In this document: piece by piece, positions 45,907 to 60,100 of the stretch
How positions within the stretch are numbered: the first letter of the stretch is position 1
Layout: each line of letters begins with the position of its first letter
Assembly: GCA_037833965.1 (NCBI GenBank)
Contig: AP031351.1
Coordinates: forward strand, 9,560,501 to 9,624,500
Reading direction: 5' to 3'
Source: Marchantia polymorpha subsp. ruderalis
Lineage: Eukaryota; Streptophyta; Marchantiopsida; Marchantiales; Marchantiaceae
Length of the DNA stretch: 64,000 nt
Notes under the pieces: generated by a model
What the model was told of the DNA's origin: nothing
The model's database searches: none
Seen by the model: the letters and a program-made list of their open reading frames with translations, nothing else
Position numbers and translations under genes: made by a program

Positions 45907-45932
45907 GGGGGGGGGGGGGGGGGGGAGGGGGG
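45907..45932 (+). repeat. Long G homopolymer upstream of the MYB gene
   Basis: A run of about 19 G is followed by A and six more G, giving at least four G-tracts in 26 bases. It can form a G-quadruplex on the plus strand and an i-motif on the other. Run length may be unreliable in assembly. Confidence 0.85.
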
Positions 45933-46249
45933 AGTCCCGTCTCGCGGAGTCGCGGGGATTCGGGGTGCGCAACGGGCCTTCTTCCATCTCGTCTCTATCA
46001 TCGCCTCGGACTCATTCGAGTGCTCCAGTTGCACCGCGTGCAGCAGTTTCGCCGGAACCGAGCTCGTCAAGGGCCGCCCGGCCAGTAAAAGCGAATCCGT
46101 GGCGAGTAGTAGTAAACAGCACCCACCGGGTACGCGATCAGAACACAATCACTACCGGATCGCTCTCACCCATCCTGCCTCACTTTCAGGCCCGAGGCTC
46201 CGGCGCTAAGCGAAGCTGACACAAACTAAAAAGCCGAGGTTTAACTGGC

Positions 46250-49200
46250 TTTATCCAGTGAGCTAGTGTGGAATTGCACCCCGGATTCCGGAGGGATGGA
46301 GAAGCAAGGGGATTTTGACTTTCGATCGTCCCACTTCAGGCGATGGTGGCTGGCCATCTGCAATACACCAATAAATCGGGGTCTCTCGTTTCCGTCATAC
46401 AGTGTTGCTAAAATAAAGGAGGGCGTGATCTAAACATAAGTGAGACATTGCTTGCCGCGGACCATTAAATTTGGTAGGACTACGCCGCATCTATGATCGG
46501 GAGAATGTGGCTCCTGTGGCTTGTCAGCAGGAAAGCCGCTAAAGATGGCAGGAATGAACTTGGGCGAGATCTGCAAGTCAAGATTCAAAACCCCAAAAGC
46601 TCATGACCAGAAGATAGCACTTTCGAAACGAGTGCAAGCAGCAATCGAATGAATTGTGGGCAAGGGAGGAGGTTAATGAGCGGGGTCTTAAATGGAGGAA
46701 AGCATTTCCCCGGGATGTGATTGGAGTGTGCGAGAGCAAAGTGGCGATGATGATGAAAGAACATGCATGCAGATGGGGTCGATTGTAAGCAGGCTGCTTG
46801 TGAGTGAGTGAGGGGTGAATAATGAATAATACAACTGTAGATGTGGTATTATTGATGGGGTGTGTGCGTGTTGGCTGATTGGTTTGCTCGTAGGGCACTG
46901 TTTTGCGGGATTGAGAGCGAGGAGGGAGCGAGGCGATGTGAGCCTTGATGACACTAACCCTTGGTGTACACAAATCACAAACGGATTGGGATTTGCGGAA
47001 GTTTTGCTATAGACGTGCCCGCCAAGTGACTGGGCGACGAACGGGAGAGAAAAGTGCCATTCCAGTTTCTTGTTGAAGTTCAGAGGGGGAGTGGGGGTGG
47101 AGGGGGTAGGGGAGAGAGAGAGAGAGATTTATGAGTGGGAGGGCTAAGGATGCCAAACTTATCGAGTTTCAACAGGGTGAAATTCCGGAGATGGTCTTTG
47201 TTGAGAAGTGTTGCAAATGGTTTCTTGTGATTCCTGGAAATAGAAGAAAGTTATCAACAGCTTCCGTTCTGGACAGACAAACGACAAGCGCTCCTGTAGA
47301 CGAGAAGATGGTCTCTTTTGGCAACTGTTGAAATCTTTGGCCACAACTTCCCGTTTGTACAATCTCTCGGGAATAACAAAAGAGACGAAAAAGATGATGG
47401 CGAAAGGAGTGGAATATGGAAACTCATTTCTCTTTGCCAGTGCTTTACGGCTCCGTAGCTTGAAGACTCTAAGAATGATCAGTTGCACGTTAACATCCTT
47501 TTTCTTTTACTTCATGCTATCCTTTTTCGCTATGCTTGAAGGCCTCATTAATTCGTCTGTGCCCACAATATACATGTTGGATAACATTGCAGCTGCAAGG
47601 AGGTGTAGACATTGTTAATGTTTCCAAATGTGTAGACAGAAGGAAACCATCATGTTGGCCACATACATTAGTTTATTGCTGTTCCCTTCCCTGACTAGGA
47701 GTACATCGTGATCTACGAGAAGCCTACAAGGTCCCTCTGTGCCCCTCTTTATTTGACTTGCAATAATCTGTCACATGTGTCTTTGACGTCTCACAAGAAT
47801 GACTTCAATTCGCATCATACTAAGGCACTGGACAGACGTAGTTTCCCCAGAACTCCAACAGCGTCGATTGGTCGTTCTCATAGTAAAATAATTGTTGGTA
47901 CTTTCAAAAGGGTTCAAGAAAGAACCCTAGGCATCACGTCTTGCCCTCTGGAATTACGGACGTACGCCGGCGACAAGAGGTCATTTCCGTAAATCTATTC
48001 CCGTCAACATGTGATAACTGAAGTACATTGCTATTCTCACATGAAATAATTTCCCTGTTCAAAGGCACGTTCATCCCCATTTTTGTCGCTCCACCTTTCG
48101 GGGACTAAGAAACTTCCATTGTGCACAATGGAAGTTCTGGAAAGGTTCTGTAACAGTCTTATGTTAGGCCAATGTGATGGTGTTCGCATCGTACTGCACA
48201 TACTACCTTTTTGAGACAGTAAAAAACATCTTCTTAGAGTTGAGAAACACCGGTGGTCAAAGATCGAAAAGCAAGGCAACGAGCAGACTACTCGAGGCGT
48301 TGCAGATAGAGTACTGATGTATAAGCAATACATTTTCATTTTTTCTAGGATTGAGCTTTCCTGACATCTGTTGTTCAAAGACAAGTAGACAAAATTTTGG
48401 AATTTGAGATATTTACAGCTGAACAATAACTAAGAGTGAGCTCCTGTGATAACGATAACGATGCGTGAGCTTCACTCTCCGGAAAGACGAACTGTGATAA
48501 GACTTTTCAAAGATAGAGCGCAATCATGTTTACCGTAACAACATTTGACATATATATATATTGTGCTGACAATAAGAGAAAAATTATCACTGATCTAAAA
48601 ACATTATTTGTTGGGCGATTATCTTACACCCGTTTCTCTATTTATTCTATGTAAGGATAAAGGAGTTTTTGCAAAACACACTTTACAGACTAAATCAGCC
48701 ACCAAGTTTAGGCCGAAGCGACTTAGCAAAAATCTCGCGGTTGGCTAGTACTTCACATTTCACATGGTGGTATGGTCTTTGGGACCATTGATACCGATGC
48801 TAGTCTAAGGCTACGATGTTAGTTTTCAAGCAAATTTGGTCACGCTCCAATAGTTCATATGGAGTTCCATGCATCAGAAGTGTTCCAAGGTTTTCCACAC
48901 CTGAGAAGGTCCAAGCAGTGGTCTGGCTGTTCAACTGTAAGTGTGCGGCCATTAATGTAGCAGAGTTGAGAGTTCGGAATACTGTAATGATTTTATGCAC
49001 CTGTGTAAATGGAGCACCGAAGACGTATGATATGTAGTAAAGTTCCAGTCAAGCTTAGTCTCCCGATGAACAGGAGCCTTTTTGCTTGTCCTCTTATTCG
49101 ATTCAGGGATGACTAGAAACGCCAATGAAATAATATATTAATACCGGTTGGACAGATACGGAGGAGATCCAGTTTCGTCTAATTTCTAGTAGTTGACCTG

Positions 49201-52200
49201 TCCCTCCTTGCAGTAAGCAGAATGGTCTGCCGCGTCGAGGTAGATGTCACAGTAGCGTGTGGCGTAGCAGTAGCAGCAATGGCTGTGTGTATGATTTCTC
49301 TAGTATTGTATTTTGGCTAGCCTAAGTTAGCTTGAGTCTAGAAAGTATATACAGCACCTAGGCTTGTGATAACACTTAGATGGCCATAGCACCAGCCAGA
49401 TTGGGGTGGTTATGACATCACGAAAAGAAATGATGTAACATGTCAAGCTCAAAGCAGGTGTACGAAGAGAATAGACATAATCAACATGTGTTGATCCAAT
49501 CTATTATCTGATGAGTTGAGGCTAAGCACAACTTAAGGCCAATATCTTCCTCTTAGACTCGCTAGCATGCTTTGTAGGAAATTGAGGTGGGGGTGAGGGG
49601 ATGACGGAGGGAGGCGTTACAAGTTCCTCAGCGTTATTACCACTTTAAGGAACAAGAAGAAAGTGGGGGCGAAAAAGAGAACTGAAGGACTGGCCATGGG
49701 ATAAGTTGCTCCGTGGTAAAGCTATACTTACATTGAGTGAGTTCTTCATTGCAGTCGCTTTCTTTTGTGAAAAGTCTCAACGGGAAGTTAGCTGGTTGAA
49801 TCAGAGTTCACAGAAACTGCCTACAAGAGCAAAGGCGGTGCTGAAAATTACAGAGATTGACAATTAGACCCGAAAAGACAACTGTTAAGGGACAGCAAGG
49901 TGACGCAACAACGCTTGAGGTTCCAGCTTTTGTAAGACTGAGACGGGAGCAGTGGACCGACTGTTGGTTTTGTTCTTGCATCTGCGTTGCAAGCGAGGCC
50001 GGTTACCCAAAAGGCCAACAACAGCACGGATGAGTGTGGCTTTGATCAGATGGGCTTTGCTTTGCATTGCTTGGATCACCAGTGAGCTTCATGATTTCGG
50101 TGAGCCGAGGGTGAACGAAAGGGGCGAATAATGATGCTGAATCACCGCTGCAGAATCGAGTCAGTCGTTCTGCTCAGCTCAGCTCAGCAGTCAGTGGGTC
50201 ATGAGGATCACTTTTGAGGCTGCTGTTGCAACCGGCATCCCAACCCCAGGCGCACACGAAATGCTAGCATGCTCGAGACAATACTTTAAAACCAGGGTCC
50301 TGCCCTGGTTCTAGAACACGCAGTCAGTCCGTCCGTCATTCAGAAGAAGTACGTCCACTTCCCCTCGAGTCCCCTGCGTCCTGCTGCTGTTGTTGTACTT
50401 GGAGTCAGTCAGGCCGCAGTCACTTCAGCAGAACCAGAACCAACAGTGATACCTTCCTTCTTATTATACCCTTCCATGCTTTCTCTTGACACTAAGAAGA
50501 TGGCTTCCGCTTTCCAAGAAATGGGCCATGGAAAACGTCCATAGGCCGTGAATTAACGAATAAGTAGTCAATCAAGACTGCTCGAATCAATCAAAAACTC
50601 GCGCACAGTCGCATTTATGATCCCCGAGTCCACGCGTCAGTCACGTTCGTGCTCGTTCTGCTGCAATCCCAGGCTGAATTTCTCCTCACTCCTGTACGTA
50701 CTGCGTAGTGCAGTGTTCACCGTCTCGACCTACTGCGTGCCGACTCCGGTCGGCAATGCACATTAACACTTTACGGCGTACGGGTTACAGTGAAGTAATT
50801 TTCCATAACTGACCAAGTACAACATTTGACGATATGATTCAGTACCCGGTTATCTGAAAGATATGGTCATCCGGATTTCATATCTCTGTGTCACTTACAC
50901 CATGTTCTCGTCGTCCTCACGCTATACGGCGAACCCCCATCCACATCCATCCACGGTCTACCCAGCCAGACAACCGCAGTACAACCCCAAATCCCACGAC
51001 CCGGTGGTCGAAGCCCCCGATTCTGCGTGCCAGTGCCAGTGCTACTGGCAGCAGCATTGCTCCTGCGAGGATGTACGTGAGCCAAGTTTTCTTTCCCCGG
51101 CTTTCTTCTTCCTGGGCCGTCGGGACTCGGCAGCAGCCTCTGGCTTCGCTGTAGTCAATGCTGAGCTCCATGCATTGTTCCGCTGCCTCTGTACCGGCTC
51201 GCTCGGTCCTCTCATCACGTCAACATGCTGAACTGTGGTCCTTGCACTAATGCAATATGGTTCTGAAGAAACACCGCACATGCAGATTTAGGAGGGGGCT
51301 CTTATCATCTCATATATAAAATTGGAAAAGCTTGCGGCTGGGAACTTGCCGTGGTCTTCTTCCTTGAAAGGCTCCTGGCCTTGTAAATGCGCTGCCCTCA
51401 CAAGGACGGGCCGATCCACGATAGTACATGCACTAGGCGGAGGGTTTCAGTAACGTCGCATAAGTGACTATGAAGGTCATTTCCTTCGAATTATTTAATG
51501 TCTTGATGCAAACACTTAAGGGCCGACCCTTGGCCACCAGACTCCGGAGTCGATTGGATTCATTGGAGGCCAGGAGTTCAATGACTTGGAGCATCTCCGG
51601 CTTCGTACACAGTCTTGGGTGCTAGGTAGCGGACCAGGTTCGCATTTGTTGTCAGGAAGATGCTGAATCGACGACCATTATATAAATTAGTCGTCCAGAT
51701 GGTGCTCATCCTCACGTGCTTCGTTCAGGTCAATTTTTCAATTTCACAACGCTTCTCCGGATCCAAGCAAAGCGAAGGATCTCCATAGTCGAACCATTCG
51801 TGCGGAGGAAATTTTCTGGTCTAGTTGAATATTTCCAACAGCTTAGAGAATCCTTGCTCTGTAACATAAAACAGTAAATTGCGGCGTCCCAAAAATAATG
51901 ACAAATGCCTTCCAGGTGTATGCACAAAAATACTCGTCCCGAGTGATTTTCCTTGCCGCAGTCTTGAGTTTCGAACTTGAGGGTCCGACTGACTGATTGA
52001 GGAGACCTGATCCACGCACATGGAAACCCGGGCAGCGGGTGGGCACAGGGTGGGACAGGCACGGGGAGGGCAAGCAGTAGCACTGGCCAGTCCGTGAGCA
52101 GTCGGGGCATGAACGGGCAATCAGAAGTGGCAACCGGGCGTGCCGTAGAATAGCACCGGAGCACCGCACACTGACTTTTGCGATCTCCTGACTGACCGAA

Positions 52201-55200
52201 CTGGCGTTGATTGAGTGCTCCGATGCATGACTGGGTCGATCCACACCCACAAAAGCCTGATGAGGTAACTGTTTCGACCTATGCTCGGCACTCATAGTGG
52301 ACATGATGCCGGAAATCAACCCCACGCGAGTAGACTAGACTGGACTAGAGTCCTGATCGATGCCGCTCTACTCTCGAGGCCTCTCCAGACGAGAGAACAC
52401 GCCGATGGAGGCAGATATGGGCTCGAAAATGCCGTCGAGGAGCATCTGGGTCGGGTGGGGAGTGGGTTCAGAGCCTGGAGGTGCAGCTACCGGAGCAGTG
52501 AGTGACCACTGCCGCCCGGCGCCCAAGGAAAGGACTTGTGCCGGGGGAAGAACAAGTCGGGACTCGGGGGACGCACGTCTGTCCTTTCGGTCTGTCTGTC
52601 CCCCATAGGAGCATCGGCCCCAACTCCCAGGTCCCAGGGTCTATATGCTTCTACACTACAGTGGCTGGATGTGGGCCGGGCCGAAAGGGGCCCGGCTGCA
52701 GGGCAGTGCAGAGCGCGTGTTGCCCAGAAGAGTTGCAGGCAATAAAATTGAATGATAACGAAGATCACAGTGACGACGGAGAGAATCATGAATGCTAGCG
52801 TTGACGATATTTCCTCCGAAAGACAAGCCACTGCTGCCGCGAAGCTGCGGGCTCAACTTCCGCGTCGACGCGTCAACGCTATTTCTTCCCATCCTGTCAA
52901 TGCTGGCACAAGAAGCGCCCCTCTCTGCGCCAGGCACAAGTCAGGCACTGAGCAACTGAGGACGGCAGCTGCTGCAGCAGCAGCGAGCCCGGGCGGGCGG
53001 ACGGACGGACGGACGGACTGAGGGTCGCGATCAGAACGGCCCTGCAATTGTGACCGGCCTCCGCTGGGCATTGCAGAGAGCACTCACGCTCCCCATGCTG
53101 CCCAGACGCACTTTCTCACGGATGCCGAAGTCCTACCAAAACACACGATGGAGATTGCACCCACGGACCGCAGTGGATGTTCCCATCCCCCCACCTCGAC
53201 CTCTGCTGTCGTTTTCGAATGTCCATCTCCAACACATGTCTTCGTCCCGTCAACTCCTACCGCTCCTACTCCTGCTCAGCTCTCTGCTCTGCTCTCTGCT
53301 CTCTGCGCTCTGTGCAGCCTACAGCCTACGACCCAACACATGAACCCCGATCTCATGTGCTGCGCTGAGCTGTACTGTAGTCGAGGACTACTCACCGTGA
53401 CTGGGTTGGTGATGACTCTCCGTCTGACGCGGTCCATGACATGACCGCGACTGTGGTCTGAACGTTAGGTATTTCCACATTCCGCTCAGACACCGGTATA
53501 GATGCAGACACGGATGGAGCTCGGGTCGGGTGTCGAATTTCCCAGGTTGAGCTCTGCTGGGTCCAGATGGGCGGTAAAGTCGGCCCTGCCTTTCCGTGAG
53601 AATTCAATTCTGAAACCGGGATGGCGGATTGACCAGTGCCCCACCAAATTCAATTTCTTTCATGGCGAAGAAAGCAATCTCCAAAGGAAAAGACTCACTG
53701 TGTTGGCGTTGAATTCCTCCACAGGTATGAAAAGGTTGGAGACACATCTACATCTGGCCCTACACCCTCTAACTTGACTACACCATCCCCTTTACACTGC
53801 ACTACATTTTATTTCTTCACTCAACTTGGATCTAATCGACATGGGCACTTCAAAAGATGACGAGTCTTCATAGTGGAGACTTTGCCACTTGGAAGAAGGA
53901 ACTAGATACCATGTACTACGAAATTGCTCTCGGCGGGGGATAGCTCTATCTTGGTGCCAAATTTTGATCCATCAGGCAACTACTCACTCTTCCTCAACTC
54001 TGAATTCAAACTTTTCCTTGAGCCTTGGTGACTATCAAGGAAAAAAGTCTCGTCAAACTTCACCTCCAAACTTAGATTTCCACTTTCTTGATCGTGGTCT
54101 GTTTTGACCAAACCATGTATTCTTTCCTGTTCTTTACCCTCAATCTATATCAGCTCAACATTTTATTTCTGGTTTTTGGTGTTCTACCCTTCTTGCTGCA
54201 TCGACCTTCAAATTCACTGGCGAACGGAAATAGGAAATGGATTGCATCCGCTAACTACTGAAACTGCAGCTAAATGCAACTCGAGCTAAAATGACTGGCA
54301 TGTTCGCTACACTGTACCTTCTACTACCTTCTACACTGTACTGCTTAGTTCACAGCGTCATTCCTCAGCTTCGCTCGACGCATCTCGTCCCCTGATCAAG
54401 CTTATGAAGTTTTTCACTCCGCAACTCGAACGTAATAAAAATATCCTTGTGTGATATCTTAATTTTCTCTCTCAGTGTTCCTAACCAGTTCAGCCCACAC
54501 AAGGTAACTGAGTGTCATACTTGCGACCTACCCGGGTTGGTTTATCCTGACATGCCCTTCGTGAAACGTGATGCATCATTGGCGGTGGTCGTTTACTCAG
54601 GTTGACTCTTCATGGAGAATGTCATCTCACTGCCTTGCTGAAAGCTTTCTGGACCAAGTTGGCTCCGCGCACTACCGCATGACCGCTAACTGTCATTCTA
54701 AAGCTTGTTAACTGTGCAGAACCCTTTGTCTTTCCCTTCTGAACTTTCCTCAGGCCTGCCGGTATCTGAAGCCACCTGCCTGCCTGCCACCGGTAACTGT
54801 TCTGGACAGGCAGTGCTCAGGGGGAGTTTGACTGAGGGTTCAAAACTCATAAATTCTTCTGGGCCGAGAATCTTTCCAAGTATCGGTAGCTGTCGAGCTG
54901 ACAGGCTTCGGTCTCTATGGAGCTTCTGGGCGGTAACTAATCTTTCGATACAATTTGAGATGGACATGTACAGAGCTTTGAAATCAGAGAAAAGGACTTT
55001 ATCCTCCGTCGAGTTTTTGCAATTGCTACACTTGCATAATCTCCGGATCACCTTTCATATTCAGGACGCTAATATTATCTAGGAGAGTTGACTTCGATAA
55101 GTTCAGGCATTCATCTACATTCACGCATAATGTCTTCAACTTTAGTCTGGATTGTCATGCTGAGCTGACTTTCGTGACCCATGCTAACCCGTCTAAATTA

Positions 55201-57060
55201 ACCCATACTTCTTTCAAGTTTAGAACGCTTTTCTGATGTTAGGGAGATACATGTCACTTCACGTGATGTCAGTTATGTTTGGCAAGTCAATGCATCAACC
55301 TCCATGGATGAGGACAATGTCAAACAAAAATCTACTTTAATGAAACCCGAAGATGACACTGGAAAAGAAGAGGAGCGACCACATATTTCGGCTCGACCAT
55401 CCAACAGGACGAACCCCCAAGTTCATTGGATTTTATTTATCTCAGCCTTCACACCGCAAATCCCCATCTGACGCTCCCGTAGCAGATGGTTCTGCGGAGC
55501 TTTTATCAAGGCTGAGCTGACGGTACGACTTGGGGCAAAATATGAGGTGGCCATCGCCCGATATACCCAGCCTTCTAATTTGATATGTGGTCAATTTTCT
55601 TCTGGAACCAGGAATGTGCCAGGCCGAACTTTCGTGGGAAACTGCGTTGCCCTCCGAGCAATTAACTCCCCCGCAGTGCATGAAGGCGTCTTTCCGAAAA
55701 TTGAATCTCCATCGTCCTTCGCTCCTTCCTTCCTTTTATCTACACTGAAAGGCCAGCTGCTCTGCACCGCCACCCTATCGACAAAGCAAGATGCCTGCGC
55801 CTAAAGAGCGATGCCCGGACCCAGAACTCGCACTCAACATAACATCCCGGCCCCAATATTGCATCACTGGCAGCGGAGGCTTTTCGGCTCGTCACCCCCG
55901 CATTTCGGACCGGAATCAATGCGGCCGAGGCGACCGCCGGCACCCGGTCGCGGCCGCATGCACGACCTGCTATGAGCAGTCAGCTCCGCCTGTACTGTCG
56001 CGAGTGAGAATCCTGCTTTTCATCTCTGACGTAATACGGACCGATGCGGCTATGGAGTCCTCGTTCTGCGTTCGCGATCTCGCTCTGCACCACAGTGTGG
56101 ATAAAATGGCCAGCCCCTGTACCGCCGCTGCCCGGAACGTAGAGTAACGGAACGAGCCGAAGAACGCGCCGGGCGCAGCCGGGAAACGGGGGAGGATTTG
56201 GCTATGGGCGAAGCGAACGCCCGTCCTCGCTCGTCCGCGACAGACGCCAGGTTTCAGGGCCTACGCTACCGGTATTGCCCTCAGCAGCAGAGCCAGAGCA
56301 GGCCTCCCAGGTATGGCAATTTGTTCGTACTTATGTCTAACCATTTACTGTTGGGAGGCACTGTGATTCGACCCTTCAGTGCGTTTGTCCTAAGCTCAAT
56401 TTGGATCGGCTGGTGGATCCATTACGGCCGAATAGGCCAAAGCCTTCGTGAAACCACCCTCCCCCAGGAATTTCGCGGTCGATATCCACACTGCAATTCG
56501 CCCCCGACGGCAGTGGATCGATCGGTTAAGCTGATCCAGCTCCCAGGCGCGACCCCTTAAAGGGCGGAAGATCCTCTGGATTCGTCTCTGCCGAAAAACC
56601 TGTGCTGTAGAAGACCTCTTTTGCGCCTCGGTTCGTACAATACCCTGCACCGAGAGGCAGGCAGGCAAGCAGGCTCGTATACTGTAGAGCCGAGAGAGCC
56701 TCGGTCGTCACTCCCGTATCACGGATTCGGCCGTCAGTACATCCGTCACTGCTCTCGATCTCCATCTCGGCGCTCCCGTCGCTCTCGTCGCTCTCGTCGT
56801 CCTTGGGTTGCAGTTCACCGGCACTTCTACGGCCACGAGACGAGAAAGTAGCCCAGCAAGAACAAAAAGCCGAGCGAGCGAGGTCGGGCCGGGCAGGGCC
56901 GGGCAGCGTCGTCCTTCCCGGCGTCTTCCTTCGCTGTCCTCCTGCTCTCAAGCGCCTGCATCTCTCCAGGCGTGGACTGTGGCGCCTCAACAGGAACCTC
57001 CATCATTGTCCGACCGCATCGGTCCGCTCCGCCTCTTCTTCGGTGCTAAATAAAGCACCC
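46250..57060. other. Intergenic DNA, microsatellite-rich, no supported gene
   Basis: I found no frame with a recognisable domain. Short repeats include a GA run at 47116-47127, GCTCA units near 50171-50190, and GGAC/GGCG units at 52991-53018. CT-rich and GC-rich patches near 52,000-53,400 and 55,700-57,100 could be promoters of unseen short or non-coding transcripts, but nothing proves this. Confidence 0.4.
48111..48136. repeat. Perfect 26-bp palindrome
   Basis: Positions 48111-48123 and 48124-48136 are exact reverse complements with no loop, centred on GTGCAC (AACTTCCATTGTG / CACAATGGAAGTT). It is not within a recognised element. Confidence 0.93.
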
Positions 57061-57086
57061 GACTCTGCCTCCCCTCCCCTGCCCAG

Positions 57087-57111
57087 CCCTGCCCTGCCCT
57101 GCCCTGCCCTC
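57087..57111 (+). repeat. (CCCTG)n pentanucleotide repeat
   Basis: About five CCCTG units follow two CCCCT units. The minus strand therefore has regularly spaced GGG tracts and could form a G-quadruplex. Confidence 0.85.
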
Positions 57112-57179
57112 CCGTCTACCGGAGCCGCTCCCTCTTCTTCTCACTCTCTCGAGCTGCGCCGTGCGAGGTGGAGGTGAAT

Positions 57180-60100
57180 CGAATGAGGGGTTTAATTTGA
57201 AATTTAAAATGGTTTTATTTACGAGCGAGGTTTAGCAGGGTTCAAAACGAAGATGCACAAATGGCAATGGGATTTATTTGACACACTCATGTTATTTCCT
57301 TGTGCATCTGTGGGGCCTGAGACTCGGCGAAAGTGACCTCTACCTAGACTGAAGAGCGCGTTCTACCTTTACTCCTAAACGACGGTGCTCTGGTCCACCA
57401 AGGACCTTCCTTTGCGAGCCTCAGGATGAGAGAATTTCCTTTGCCCAGGCCAAGGCTCAATGCAGGTGTCGGCGGATGGACTAGATAGGTACCCAAGGCG
57501 ATAAGATAGGTTCACAATTCCTTGGCGCACAACTATGCACTTGGATGTATCCGCACACAATACCTTGGACGGCACTAGGCGAGTCCTGTAAGTGCATTTG
57601 CCCCTAGACAATATCCTTGTTTTCCCTTACAAAATATACAGCAAGAGTGTATCCTCGCTTCAAAAAAATGGAAATCTGACAAGAGGTTTAGACTGGCCAG
57701 ATTCTCAGGATCTCCTAGATTTTCTAATTGGTGCACCCATGCACAACTCCGAGATAACAAATCCGTGATTAGTGTATATTACAGTCTACGCATTTGAGTT
57801 TCCTTTCGTGTTCACTCCCATTTTGTGTACACCGCATCAAATTACACAAATGGGGCGGATATACTCAAAAGAGTTATGCCTGTCATATATACCAACTTAT
57901 TCAGTGTTTAAATTTTCCGTACTCATTAAACATAACACTTTAGTAACGCATGATGAGTGTGGAAACTTAATGGAAGTTGTTTACACTTTTACTATTTAGT
58001 AAAATCATCTCGATCCATCTCCATCTACAGTCACCAAAGCAGCCGATTTATATGTCTCATTATTGTTGGGATATTTGGAGTTTTGACCCACGTTGTGATA
58101 AGTTTTAATACATGTTCAAACTGTACCTGGGATATTTCTAGTCCATAAATCTCGATTTGAATATAAATTTGAATTTCATAAAAGTAAACGAATAAAATAG
58201 CATTATGGAAATGAATGTACATAAATTGGTAAAAGGAATGACCTAGCGCGTAGGATAGAGATAGGCGATAATAGCATCTTATACGATACATGCATCCTAT
58301 ATGGCACATGATACATCACAATTATCTGATTAAATAATATGTATATCCCTCGAGCATGCCTGAGTCGTATGATCCATATAAGATTACATTTGCCCAACGC
58401 TCTCTGTATAATAATACGCATGACAATATTTAATATTTAATTATAAAAAACGGTATCATGGATGATACACTCGGAAACAGTACTGCTATGGAATCTATAC
58501 TAATTACGGAGTTGGATTCGAGACGACAATCGAAGGTTTTTCTTTGTTCCTTGGTTGCGTAAGGTCAGTGAGCCATGTGAGAGAGCAAGCCTGGCTCTCC
58601 ATTACCAGGAAATTCTCTTGACATGTGCACCTCGGGTTCTAATCTCGGGAAGCCGTGCATTCTTCTTCTTCTCCTTCTCTTTGACGTGAAAAACTGGAAC
58701 CGTGCTTTCCATCTTCCAGGTGGACATGAATTCTGCTGGATTGTCAGGACTCAATAAAGTAGCGACATTTTCCTTCTTGAATTTCTCTCACATGCGCCAG
58801 TTCATCTGCCATGGCCTAATAACGTGCATCGCCATAGTGAACTGCAATTGGCATGCCGTCTGATGATTCTAGTGACCTAATTTAGAGGTGGAAGGAGGGA
58901 GTCATTTTGATTGGGTGAATAATCGTCATTATGACATAATTAAGCATTTGCCTTCTATTCTTTCAGAAGCAAAATCTACTTAATGAACGATGTCGGTATC
59001 TCTCCTCGGGGGAATGAGTTTAGCCTTAACTTCTCTGTGATTGGACACAGCACTTAAGAAACGGGAGGGAATATTAGAAGCCAAGTGTGTGAGAGTCAGA
59101 ATCATCATAAACGGGCCTGCTTACCAGGGTCTTCATGTTAATGCCATGGGCAGGAGGACAAACGAAAGAAGAAGAAGAACATAGCATTCCAATAATAAGT
59201 GCCTCATGCATTGTCAACTCTCCAAATCGTCCTACTCGCAGTTGAGACATGTCCTCGGCATAACAGGACTATCTAATTGTCACTTAAAATTGGTTCGGAG
59301 GCCGGACTGACTGACAGAGGGACAGACAGCCGTGCAGAGAGACAGCGACAACAGCGAGGTAATTTTTTATTAATGCTTTAGGGGAAATTCCCCGTCAATC
59401 GAGCGAGGTCGAAGCTTCAATGAAGGTGCGGCGAGCACACTCGTACCATCATGCTCCTCGTCCTGCGATCCGATCGCTTCCAGTCTGTCAGACAAACCAT
59501 GGGATGGGCTCGGAGAAGGGTGTTGCGAAAAGTTTTGTAGCGCGATGCGCACATATAATACAACTTTATATTGGAGGGAGGGAGAGACGAAATCATGAGC
59601 ATGAATGATGTGGAAGTCTCGGACTAGGATAGGGTGTCATGATATCCTCCTGCTCACTATCTATCTCTGTTTGCACACACTCAAATCTCTCCGCTTGAAT
59701 CCTACAATATTCTCGCTCGAGATCCTCATTTCGTCAACTGCTGTCAGCCTGGGAGCCCGGCCCCGCGGCCGACCCGTCTCATAATGTATTGTTTTTCCCC
59801 TCTTTCTCGGGGTCCAAATTCTAGCTTTTCTCCGCTCCCACATGTAAATTTCCCCCCTGCAAGAAGGCCACATCATTCTGGGGATATTTCCCCTTGCCAT
59901 TTTGGACCGTGTCCACCCAGCGTTTCTTGATTGTAGTTTATGGTTTCTATGCAGGATATTTTAGAGTTTATGGTTCCCTCGCTCGTGTACTCTGCTAGGT
60001 AGTGACTTTACAGGTGACTAGAAGGCCGCCCCCCGCCATGCCATCTACGACACTCAACAGTACACAGAGGTACATGAGCATCCATGTCATTCATTTACTC

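Noticed and set aside
50863..51231. 122-codon frame rich in Cys and Pro
   Set aside because: It overlaps three other frames on both strands and shows no family motif.
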